From positions 1-25,009 of the forward strand of contig CAJMST010000027.1 in the NCBI GenBank assembly GCA_905216145.1: a stretch of DNA of 25,009 nucleotides. The letters are read 5' to 3'. This document shows positions 7,254 to 14,384 of this stretch, piece by piece; position 1 is the first letter of the stretch; each line of letters begins with the position of its first letter. The notes below the pieces were generated by a model. It was not told where the DNA came from. It saw nothing but the letters and a program-made list of their open reading frames with translations, and searched no databases. The translations under genes were made by a program, and so were the position numbers. The stretch comes from an uncultured bacterium (lineage in GTDB: Bacteria; Actinomycetota; Coriobacteriia; Coriobacteriales; Coriobacteriaceae).

Positions 7254-7898
7254 CTAGTCGCAGGTGATGTCGAGGTTCTTGCCGATGAGACCTACGTAGC
7301 CGCCCTCGGCAGCCTTGGGGCTGTCGGCGTGGCAGAGGACCCACTTGTCGGCCTTCCAGTAGCAGTAGCTGTCACCGGTGGCAGGCATGTCGGCTGCGGC
7401 CTCGGGGCGCGGGCCGTTGGTGCCCGCCGGCAGCGCCACCATCACCTGGAAGCCGCCTTCGTCGACCATGCACGGCGTGTAGTGGAGCGTGGTGTTGAAA
7501 ACCTCGACAACCTTGCCCGCCGGCACGCGGAACGCCTTGACGCACGCGGTATCGAGCTTGCCGTCCTCGATCTCCCAGCGATGCGCCACGAGCAGGATAA
7601 AATCGCGAGCACCCAGGTTGAACTCGCTGGCGCGGTGGTACTCCAGGCAGTTGAGGCGCGTGTTGTGACCGTTGCACCAGCCGAGCTGGAAGGGACGGCC
7701 ACCAAACATGAGAAAGCCCAACTTATCGGCATCCTTGGCGCCCTCGAGCTCCGGCGCACTTGCTACGTACTTGCTGCCCTCGGGAATGGGCGTGGCAGAG
7801 AGCGCCTCGAGCACGGGCGACGTGAGCTCGGACGAAACGTCATCCCAAACGTTGCCATAGGATTTGAACTCGGGATCGTTGACAGAGTAGATATGCAT
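7254..7898 (-). CDS. DUF4867-family protein
   Basis: 214 residues. The ATG at 7898 is chosen because AGGAG lies 5 nt before it, whereas an in-frame GTG at 7904 would overlap that site. The core matches what I know of DUF4867: GWCNGHNTRLNCLEYHR (about 72-88), a conserved run around NLGARDFILLV, and TLHYTPCMVDEGGFQVMVAL. The invariant His and Glu residues (NGHN, LEYHR, TLHY) and the beta-rich character suggest a cupin-like metal or sugar binding fold; that is inference. Members occur near sugar-phosphate metabolism genes in Firmicutes and Actinobacteria, but no function is established. It appears to be transcribed alone from an operator-bearing promoter. Confidence 0.8.
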   Translation of the reverse strand: MHIYSVNDPEFKSYGNVWDDVSSELTSPVLEALSATPIPEGSKYVASAPELEGAKDADKLGFLMFGGRPFQLGWCNGHNTRLNCLEYHRASEFNLGARDFILLVAHRWEIEDGKLDTACVKAFRVPAGKVVEVFNTTLHYTPCMVDEGGFQVMVALPAGTNGPRPEAAADMPATGDSYCYWKADKWVLCHADSPKAAEGGYVGLIGKNLDITCD

Positions 7899-7907
7899 GT
7901 TCACTCC

Positions 7908-7933
7908 TGTTCGTAAATGTGACTATACGAACA
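7908..7933 (-). promoter_or_regulatory. Dyad operator over the DUF4867 promoter
   Basis: TGTTCGTA (7908-7915) and TACGAACA (7926-7933) are perfect inverted repeats with a 10-nt spacer, ending 10 nt upstream of the start codon. The -10-like TATAGT (minus strand, 7922-7927) lies within the dyad and the -35 is poor. A second short palindrome, TTCTAGAA, follows at 7935-7942. The arrangement fits repression by a GntR-, LacI- or DeoR-type protein. Confidence 0.6.
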
Positions 7934-7982
7934 TTCTAGAACAAACATGAGCGATTTTGAACGCTCGTCCTGACCAATCAAC

Positions 7983-8014
7983 AAAAAGGCGCCCCCGCAT
8001 AAGCGAAGGCGCCC
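7983..8014 (-). terminator. Intrinsic terminator of luxS
   Basis: On the minus strand GGCGCCTTCGC, loop TTAT, then GCGGGGGCGCC pair over 11 bp including two G-U pairs, followed directly by TTTTTG. It lies about 30 nt after the luxS stop. Confidence 0.85.
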
Positions 8015-8042
8015 AATGCGCTCGTTTTGGGCGACAAAGCTC

Positions 8043-8531
8043 TTACGCCTGCTGATAGTGCAGGTGCTTCTCGTCGATATCGGCCAGGTCGCGGTCGAGG
8101 TAACGGCGTGCGAGCCAGTTAGCCATGGGAAGGTTCTGGTCCAAGTAGTTGCCGCACTCCTCAGGAGCGGCACCGGGGACATCGCCCTCAAAGCCAGCAA
8201 CAAACTCGAACAGCTCGCGCACGAGCGGCAGAATCTCCTCGCTCGTCACCTCGCCAAACACGACGAGGTAAAAGCCCGTGCGGCAGCCCATGGGCCCAAA
8301 GTAGACAATGCGGCTCGACCACTCGGCATGGTTGCGGAGGAACGTCGCGCCCAGGTGTTCGATGGTGTGGCACTCGGCCGTGTTCATGACCGGCTCCTTA
8401 TTGGGTGTGGTCAGGCGCAGGTCAAAGGTGGTGACGGCGGCGCCGGTCGCCGGATCGCGGTCGATGCGGCTCACATACACGCCGGGCTCAAGCAGCAGAT
8501 GGTCAACGGAAAAGCTCGCGATGCGCTCCAT
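8043..8531 (-). CDS. luxS: S-ribosylhomocysteine lyase
   Basis: 162 residues, full family length. It cleaves S-ribosylhomocysteine to homocysteine and DPD, the precursor of autoinducer-2, in the activated methyl cycle of the cytoplasm. The metal site is complete: H55 and H59 in HTIEH and C126 in PEECGNYL. The catalytic E58 and C83 (PMGCRTGFYL) are present. The ATG is preceded by AGAGGA at a good distance. It is monocistronic, with a strong terminator after it and an unusual structured region before it. A Pfs nucleosidase gene, the usual pathway partner, is not in the window. Confidence 0.97.
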   Translation of the reverse strand: MERIASFSVDHLLLEPGVYVSRIDRDPATGAAVTTFDLRLTTPNKEPVMNTAECHTIEHLGATFLRNHAEWSSRIVYFGPMGCRTGFYLVVFGEVTSEEILPLVRELFEFVAGFEGDVPGAAPEECGNYLDQNLPMANWLARRYLDRDLADIDEKHLHYQQA

Positions 8532-8553
8532 GGCAGATCCTCTCGGTAGTCAA

Positions 8554-8625
8554 TTTGGGACGGGTTCTTTTAGCTGGTTCGAATGGTCGCACCAATCATA
8601 CCAGTCAAAAAAGCCCCGTCCCAAA
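8554..8625. other. Nested inverted repeat upstream of luxS
   Basis: TTTGGGACGGG (8554-8564) pairs with CCCGTCCCAAA (8615-8625). A run of T pairs with a run of A just inside. The central part forms another stem (CTGGT/ACCAG, then TGGT-CGC-ACCA). It fills the space between the nucleoside hydrolase stop and luxS. It may be the terminator of the former, but no T tract follows the outer stem in either direction, so a structured luxS leader is possible. Confidence 0.5.
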
Positions 8626-8633
8626 AAGACAAC

Positions 8634-9608
8634 TTAGCCCAAGACATGGGCCATACGTGTCTTGAACTCGGACAGGAAGCGCGGAGCATCCACGGTCAGT
8701 GCCACAAGCGCGCTCTTGTCCGGATCGGACAGGCGGCGCTCATCGCAGATGGTGCGACCGCGGTACTCGCCCAGCAGATCAACACGCAGGTTGCAGCCGA
8801 GCGCGCCCACGAGCGTGGGGTCAATCGCCACGGCAACGGCAAGCGGATCGTGCAGCGCGCAGCCACCCAGGTAGGGGGCGTTCATCTCGTACGAGCCAAT
8901 GTAGTGCTCGACCATGCCCGCAAACGCGCAGCCCGCCATGGTGCCCGAACCCGTCCAGCCGGCGATATCGCGGCGCGTCAGCACCACACGATGCGTCACA
9001 TCAAGGCCCACCATGGTGAGCTTGCGGCCCGAGCGCAGCACGGCATCGGCGGCCTCGGGGTCGCTTGCCATGTTAGCCTCGGCGCCCGCGCTCACGTTGC
9101 CGGGCACGGTAAGGGCGCCGCCCATCACGACCACGCGGCCAATAGACATCATCGCCGCCGCATCACGCTCAAGGGCGAGCGCCAAGTTGGAGAGCGGACC
9201 GGTCGCCACGTAGACCAAATCGGGGCCATAGGTGCGCGCGGCATCGATCAGATAATCGACCGCCGCGTTACCATCGGCCGATGTCGCCCCCACCGGCTCG
9301 TAGGGCGACGCGGGCACGCTCGCCCCACCAATGCCGTTTTTGCCGTGGATGAGCGTGGTAGACGCCGGCGGCGTATAGGGCTCGGTCGCCTTAACGGGGC
9401 GATCGGCGCCCAGGTATACCGGCACCTCGGGACGACCCAGCAGGTCGAGTACCGCCAGGCAGTTATGCGCCGACTGCTCGACGCGCACGTTGCCAAAGCA
9501 CGTGGTAATGCCGACGAGCTCCACCTCGGGGCTCGCGATGGCATAGGCGAGCGCCATGGCGTCGTCCACGCCCATATCCAGATCAAGGATCAGCTTCTTG
9601 GTTGCCAT
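8634..9608 (-). CDS. Inosine-uridine type nucleoside hydrolase
   Basis: 324 residues. It hydrolyses the N-glycosidic bond of ribonucleosides to give free base and ribose in the cytoplasm. The calcium-binding signature LDLDMGVDDAMAL (8-20, with D11, D15, D16) is intact, as are VATGPLSNLALAL, VMGGA and the C-terminal HDPLAVAVA motif. Together these identify the IUNH family; base preference cannot be told. The gene lies 30 nt downstream of ribokinase on the same strand, so released ribose would be phosphorylated by its operon partner. GGAG precedes the ATG at an acceptable distance. Confidence 0.94.
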   Translation of the reverse strand: MATKKLILDLDMGVDDAMALAYAIASPEVELVGITTCFGNVRVEQSAHNCLAVLDLLGRPEVPVYLGADRPVKATEPYTPPASTTLIHGKNGIGGASVPASPYEPVGATSADGNAAVDYLIDAARTYGPDLVYVATGPLSNLALALERDAAAMMSIGRVVVMGGALTVPGNVSAGAEANMASDPEAADAVLRSGRKLTMVGLDVTHRVVLTRRDIAGWTGSGTMAGCAFAGMVEHYIGSYEMNAPYLGGCALHDPLAVAVAIDPTLVGALGCNLRVDLLGEYRGRTICDERRLSDPDKSALVALTVDAPRFLSEFKTRMAHVLG

Positions 9609-9638
9609 TGTTCTACTCCGCTTCTCCGTCTCAATCGT

Positions 9639-10601
9639 TCAACCAAACCAATGTTCAACTTCGGCGCGCGTGGGAATCGACTGCTGCGCGCCCAAACGCG
9701 ACACCGTTACTGCCGAGGCGCGAGCGCCTGCGGCCATGCACTCAAAGAGCGGCAAGCCCTCCAGGCGAGCCGCGGCAAGCGCGCCGATAAACGTATCGCC
9801 GGCGGCCGTCGTGTCGACCACCGCGCTCGAAAGCGCCGGCATACGCAGCAGCTCACCGTCGTCACCCAGCGTAACCGAGCCGGCACCGCCCAGCGTGATG
9901 ACCGCGGCACCGGCACCCTTAGCGAGCAAGGCCTTAAGCGCGGCCACGCAGCTCGCGTCATCCGTGGGCAAGATGCCCGTCAGCACCTGGCACTCGGTCT
10001 CGTTGGGACAAACCAAGTCGACCGCAGGCCACACTCCCGCCGGCAGATCGCAGGCGGGCGCCGGGTTAAAGACCGTATAGAACCCCAGCCTGTGGGCGCA
10101 AGAGAGCGCCTCGGCCGTGGCCATCAGGTCGCATTCGCCCTGGGCGATAAAGACGCCGCCGGCCGCCGGGGCGAGGTCGCAGATATCATCATCGAGTTCA
10201 TCGACCACTAGGTAACGCAGCGCGCAGGCCACGTCCTCGCCCAAAAGCGCATGGTTGGCGCCCGGCGACAACACGATGCGGTTGTCGTTCTCGCAGCGAA
10301 TGATAGTCGCGGTGCCAGTCTCCACGTCATCGCGACGCGCCACGAATTCAACGTCCACGCCGGCATCTTGGAGCCCCGCCACCAGTGCGTCGCCAAATGC
10401 ATCGCGCCCGACGGCGCCGATCATGCACGTGCGCGCACCCATGCGCGCGGCGGCCACAGCCTGATTGGCACCCTTGCCGCCGGCATTGGTGATAAAACCG
10501 CTGCCACCGACCGTCTCGCCCGCGCGCGGCATGCGCTCGCACGCCACCGAAAGGTCCATGTTCATGCTGCCGAACACCGCAACGATGCCGCGATCTGCCA
10601 T
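9639..10601 (-). CDS. rbsK: Ribokinase
   Basis: 320 residues of the PfkB family. It phosphorylates D-ribose to ribose-5-phosphate. The ATG at 10601 is preferred over one at 10634 because GAGGAGG lies 5 nt before it and the usual N-terminus (VAVFGSMNMD) follows. The substrate motif NAGGKGANQAVAAARMG (39-55) and the ATP/catalytic motif DTTAAGDTF (263-271, base D269) are present; the family usually has DTxGAGD, so the first Gly is Ala here. It is the first gene of the operon with the nucleoside hydrolase, which implies ribonucleoside salvage. Its promoter carries an operator-like dyad. Confidence 0.93.
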   Translation of the reverse strand: MADRGIVAVFGSMNMDLSVACERMPRAGETVGGSGFITNAGGKGANQAVAAARMGARTCMIGAVGRDAFGDALVAGLQDAGVDVEFVARRDDVETGTATIIRCENDNRIVLSPGANHALLGEDVACALRYLVVDELDDDICDLAPAAGGVFIAQGECDLMATAEALSCAHRLGFYTVFNPAPACDLPAGVWPAVDLVCPNETECQVLTGILPTDDASCVAALKALLAKGAGAAVITLGGAGSVTLGDDGELLRMPALSSAVVDTTAAGDTFIGALAAARLEGLPLFECMAAGARASAVTVSRLGAQQSIPTRAEVEHWFG

Positions 10602-10663
10602 GGAAACCTCCTCGTCTGCGGGCTTTATGCCCACCGTCGGCCGTCAATCGTATGCTTTCGCAC

Positions 10664-10693
10664 TCTATAACTTTAGTTCACTTTGATGTGAAC
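10664..10693 (-). promoter_or_regulatory. Promoter and overlapping operator of the rbsK operon
   Basis: On the minus strand TTCACA (10687-10692), a 17-nt spacer and TATAGA (10664-10669) form a good promoter. The perfect dyad GTTCAC-N6-GTGAAC (10676-10693) overlaps its -35 box, as expected for a repressor of LacI or related type. Confidence 0.7.
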
Positions 10694-10741
10694 GCGCGCT
10701 TGAGGTTGCGCCAGCAGCAAGCATTCACAGGAGCGGGCAGC

Positions 10742-10747
10742 TACAAT
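10742..10747 (+). promoter_or_regulatory. Probable -10 box of the acyltransferase gene
   Basis: TACAAT lies 39 nt before the ATG at 10787. No convincing -35 box is present at 16-18 nt, so the call is moderate. Confidence 0.4.
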
Positions 10748-10786
10748 GAATACGTGCTGATTATTCTCGTCATTGGATGATGTTTT

Positions 10787-13003
10787 ATGGAACAACTCCC
10801 GCAATCGAGCCCACGCGGCACGCGCCGTGCGCCCGATAACCAGGCGCCGCACGAACGCCCGCGCACCGAGCGCCGCGCCGGCGAGCCGCGTCGTGCCACG
10901 AGCCCCCATCGTGTGCCCACCAACAAAGCGGACCATGCCAGCGCCGCCACCGCGGACCAGACGCCCACTCGTCCCAAATCTCGTTACATTCCCGCGCTCG
11001 ACGGCCTGCGCACGCTCGCCGTTGTCGCGGTGGTGCTCTATCACCTCAACCTCACGTGGGCGCAGGGCGGCCTGCTCGGCGTCACGATCTTCTTTGTGCT
11101 TTCGGGCTATCTGATCACGCGCCTGCTGCTCAACGAAGTCGCCAAGACCGGACGCATCGACCTCAAGAGCTTCTGGATTCGCCGCATCCGCCGTCTGTTC
11201 CCCGCCGTGGTGACCGTCGTGGTCGTGACCTGTGCGCTGTGCACCATCTTCAACCACGTGATGCTCACCAAGATGCGCCCCGACATCCTGCCGTCGCTGC
11301 TGTTCTTCAACAACTGGTGGCAGATCGCGCAGGACGTCTCGTACTTCAACGCCTTGGGCGACCCCTCGCCGCTCACGCACTTTTGGTCGCTCGCCATCGA
11401 GGAGCAGTTCTACCTGGTTTGGCCCCCGCTGTTGTTTGCCATGGTATCCATGCACATGAGTAAACCCAGCACGCGCCGTGTGGTTCTGGGCTTGGCTGCG
11501 GTTTCCGCCATCGCCATGATGGTGCTCTACAACCCTGCCGCCGACCCCAGCCGCGTGTACTACGGCACCGACACCCGTGTGTTCTCGCTGCTGCTGGGCG
11601 CCTGGATGGCCTTTATCCCCGATCGCGATCTGGCGCCCGTGCGCCTCGCTCATCGTTTGGGGCTCAATCGCCTGGCTGGCGCCGCCAAGCACGGCAAGAA
11701 CGCCGAGGGCAAGCCTAGCGAGAAGGCCGACGAATCAGCCGAGACCGCCCCGGCACAGCCGAGCGCCCTCGTGCGCTTTTGGTCCTCGCCCGCATCCATC
11801 GATGTGCTGGGCGTCGTGGGTCTGGTTGGTCTTGCTGCCATGGTCGCGCTCACCAACGGCTACACCGCGTTCCAGTATCGCGGCGGCACGCTGCTGTGCT
11901 CGATCCTCACGCTCATGGTCATTGCCGCCTGCGTGCAGCCCCAGGGAATGGTTGCCCGCGCGCTGTCCGCCGAGCCGCTCGTGTGGGTTGGCAAGCGCTC
12001 GTACAGCATCTACCTGTGGCACTATCCGCTGCTGTTGCTCATGAACCCGGTCGCCAACATCAACGATACGCCGTGGTGGCAGTACATTTTGCAGGTGTTG
12101 TTGGTGGTCGCCGTGGCCGAATGTTCATATCGCTTTATCGAGACGCCGTTTAGAAAGGGCGCCTTCGGCCGCACCGTCGCCGAATTCCGCGATGGCACCG
12201 CCACGCCCGCCAACTGGGCACGCGCGCACGTCCTTGTCTGCGCAGCCTGTGCTGTCGTGTTGGTCGTTGCACTGGGCGGCCTGATCTTTGTGCCGGAGAC
12301 CTCCGCACTGAGCGGCGAGGGCGCCGAAGTCCTCAACAAGGAAGCCAAGAACACCGCGCCCGCCGACCAACAGGCGGCCGACGACACCGACAAGGACAAC
12401 GACGGCTTCCCCGATGGCTCCTACGATCTGCTTATGATCGGCGACTCCGTGTCGCTGCGTGCCGTGGACACCTTTGATGGCGTGTTCCCGCACAGCCATA
12501 TCGATGCCGAAAAGGGCCGCCAGTTCGATGCGGGCCGTGCGACATTTGAGGGCTATATCCAGCAGAACCTTGCCGGCAAGATCGTGGTCTTTGCCCTGGG
12601 CACCAACGGCTTGGTAACCGACGACCAGATCGACGCCATCATGGCCGATGCAGGAGATAAGCGTATTGTGGTGTTTGTGAACACGCGCAGCCCGCAGCCG
12701 TGGGTTGGCTCTACCAACCAGGCCATCGCCAACGCCGCTACGCGCTACAAGAACGTGCGCGTTATCGACTGGTACGGATACAGTGCCAACCGCAACGACC
12801 TGTTCGATGGCGATGGCACGCACCTATCGACCACTGGCGTGACTGAGTACCTCAACTTGATCCACGATGCAGTCAAGAAGGACCTGCCCGTGCATCCCGA
12901 AGATCACGTCAACGATCCACAGCCGGCAGCCGTCAAGTCTGCCACCGATGCGCTCGTCAATGCGCTCGCCTTCAAGCCGCACAAGCTGGGCACCGACAAG
13001 TAA
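10787..13003 (+). CDS. Membrane O-acyltransferase with C-terminal SGNH domain (OafA/OatA type)
   Basis: 738 residues. A disordered, basic, Arg/Pro-rich cytoplasmic tail (1-66) precedes an acyltransferase-3 domain with about ten membrane spans (67-460). Landmarks are IPALDGLRTLAVV, the conserved His in LYHLNLTW (H86), IFFVLSGYLIT, RRIRRLFPA and SLAIEEQFYLVWP. A membrane span near 480-502 leads to an extracellular SGNH esterase-like domain: GDS (552-554, S554), GTNG (N607) and DGTH (D676, H679). The pair moves acetyl groups from cytoplasm to an external polysaccharide or peptidoglycan. An unusual D-K-D-N-D-G-F-P-D stretch (535-543), like a calcium-binding loop, lies between the two domains. The glycan acceptor is not known. 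Confidence 0.92.
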   Translation: MEQLPQSSPRGTRRAPDNQAPHERPRTERRAGEPRRATSPHRVPTNKADHASAATADQTPTRPKSRYIPALDGLRTLAVVAVVLYHLNLTWAQGGLLGVTIFFVLSGYLITRLLLNEVAKTGRIDLKSFWIRRIRRLFPAVVTVVVVTCALCTIFNHVMLTKMRPDILPSLLFFNNWWQIAQDVSYFNALGDPSPLTHFWSLAIEEQFYLVWPPLLFAMVSMHMSKPSTRRVVLGLAAVSAIAMMVLYNPAADPSRVYYGTDTRVFSLLLGAWMAFIPDRDLAPVRLAHRLGLNRLAGAAKHGKNAEGKPSEKADESAETAPAQPSALVRFWSSPASIDVLGVVGLVGLAAMVALTNGYTAFQYRGGTLLCSILTLMVIAACVQPQGMVARALSAEPLVWVGKRSYSIYLWHYPLLLLMNPVANINDTPWWQYILQVLLVVAVAECSYRFIETPFRKGAFGRTVAEFRDGTATPANWARAHVLVCAACAVVLVVALGGLIFVPETSALSGEGAEVLNKEAKNTAPADQQAADDTDKDNDGFPDGSYDLLMIGDSVSLRAVDTFDGVFPHSHIDAEKGRQFDAGRATFEGYIQQNLAGKIVVFALGTNGLVTDDQIDAIMADAGDKRIVVFVNTRSPQPWVGSTNQAIANAATRYKNVRVIDWYGYSANRNDLFDGDGTHLSTTGVTEYLNLIHDAVKKDLPVHPEDHVNDPQPAAVKSATDALVNALAFKPHKLGTDK

Positions 13004-13060
13004 CCCGCAGCAAACAACCAAAAATCACTCTTTTCGAGCCGACTCCAAGAGGTCGTGGGC

Positions 13061-13096
13061 AAAAAAACAGGCCGCAGCCCATCGCTGCGGCCTGTT
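13061..13096 (-). terminator. Terminator of the mgtE-NRAMP operon
   Basis: A perfect 12-bp stem (13066-13077 with 13085-13096) has a 7-nt loop. On the minus strand it is followed by TTTTTTT through 13061. It lies 17 nt past the NRAMP stop and could also end the converging acyltransferase transcript. Confidence 0.9.
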
Positions 13097-13113
13097 CGGA
13101 AGCAAAAGAGGCG

Positions 13114-14376
13114 TTAAGCGCTGTAGCCCATCGCTTGCAGCACAAACATGACGACCGTCAGCACCGTAATCACGCCGATAGTCGCCCAAGTGAGCACGTT
13201 CCACACGCGGCCGTTGCGGTTGGCGCCCATAATGTGACGGTCGGCGGCGATAACCACCTGAAACACCAGAACCACGGGGAGCAGCACGCCGTTGATGACC
13301 TGCGAGGTCATCATGATCTGGAACAGATCGACGCCGGGCATAAGCACCAGCACGGCAGAGATACCGATGATGGCCGTAATGATGCCGCGGTAGACCGGAG
13401 CCTCGTCCCAGCTGCGATCGGCGCCGCGCTCCCAGCCAAATGCCTCGCAAATGGCGCTGGACGTAACACCCGGCAGCACGCAGGCGGCCAAGAAGCTCGC
13501 GGCGACCAAGCCTGAAGCGAATAACACCGTCGACCACTGACCAGCAATGGGCTCCAGCGCGCGGGCGGCATCGGCAGCATCGCTAATCTGGATACCCGCC
13601 GGGAACAGCACCGTACCGGTCGTGATGATGATAAAGCCGGCGATGATATCGGCAGCGATCGAGCCGCTTACGGTATCGATACGCTGCAGCACGATATCGT
13701 GCTCGCCCGCATTCTTATCGACCACGTTGTTCTGCGCCAGGAAGATCATCCACGGCGCAATGGTAGTACCAATCGTTGCGACCACGAGTGACACGTAGTT
13801 AGGATCGTTTTGAATGTTGGGGGCGACCAAGTCGACCGCGACCTCGCCCCAATTGGGACCAGCCATAAACGCAGCGACGATATAGGTCACGAACACACAG
13901 CTCACCAGCAGCAAGATCTTCTCGATGCGCTGGAAACTGCCCGACATGGTAAGCATCCACACCAGCAGCGCCACAAGCGGCACCGAGATGCTCGCCGGGA
14001 CGCCAAAAAGGGCGAGGCCGCTCGCGATACCCGCGAACTCCGAGATAGTCACGGCCGTGTTGGCGATCAACAGCGCTGCCATGGCCAGCACGCTCTTGCG
14101 CACGCCAAAGCGCTCGCGAATGAGCGAAGCCAGGCCCTTGCCCGTGACGCAGCCACAGCGCGCCGCGGTCTCCTGCGTCACGATAAGCAGCACGGTCATG
14201 ACGGGAAGCATCCAGAGCATCTTGTAGCCATAGCTGGCGCCCGCGCTGGAATACGTGGCGATGCCGCCAGCGTCATTGCCCGAAAGCGCCGCCAGCAGAC
14301 CAGGGCCCATAGCGCCAAAGATGGCGGCAATGGTCAGCTTTTGCTTGGTGCTCGGCTTTTGCTTCGTGTTTTGCAC
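13114..14376 (-). CDS. NRAMP-family transporter of the NRMT (magnesium) type
   Basis: 420 residues from a GTG at 14376, preceded by TAGGTGG; longer in-frame starts would overlap the MgtE-like gene. Eleven or so hydrophobic spans give the NRAMP fold. In span 1 the canonical DPGN motif is replaced by DAGG (SGNDAGGIA, 32-40). In span 6 the canonical MPH is replaced by APW (TTIAPWMIF, 204-212). Loss of the metal-coordinating Asn and of the soft Met ligand is the signature of NRAMP-related magnesium transporters (NRMT), known from Clostridium and Eggerthella. It probably imports Mg2+. Co-transcription 8 nt after an MgtE-like gene supports this. Confidence 0.85.
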   Translation of the reverse strand: MQNTKQKPSTKQKLTIAAIFGAMGPGLLAALSGNDAGGIATYSSAGASYGYKMLWMLPVMTVLLIVTQETAARCGCVTGKGLASLIRERFGVRKSVLAMAALLIANTAVTISEFAGIASGLALFGVPASISVPLVALLVWMLTMSGSFQRIEKILLLVSCVFVTYIVAAFMAGPNWGEVAVDLVAPNIQNDPNYVSLVVATIGTTIAPWMIFLAQNNVVDKNAGEHDIVLQRIDTVSGSIAADIIAGFIIITTGTVLFPAGIQISDAADAARALEPIAGQWSTVLFASGLVAASFLAACVLPGVTSSAICEAFGWERGADRSWDEAPVYRGIITAIIGISAVLVLMPGVDLFQIMMTSQVINGVLLPVVLVFQVVIAADRHIMGANRNGRVWNVLTWATIGVITVLTVVMFVLQAMGYSA

Positions 14377-14384
14377 GCGACCAC

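Noticed and set aside
8583..10211. 542-codon open frame on the plus strand, antisense to the nucleoside hydrolase and ribokinase genes
   Set aside because: Both minus-strand genes have full family motifs. The antisense frame is Arg/His/Ala-rich with no domain and arises from GC-rich third positions.
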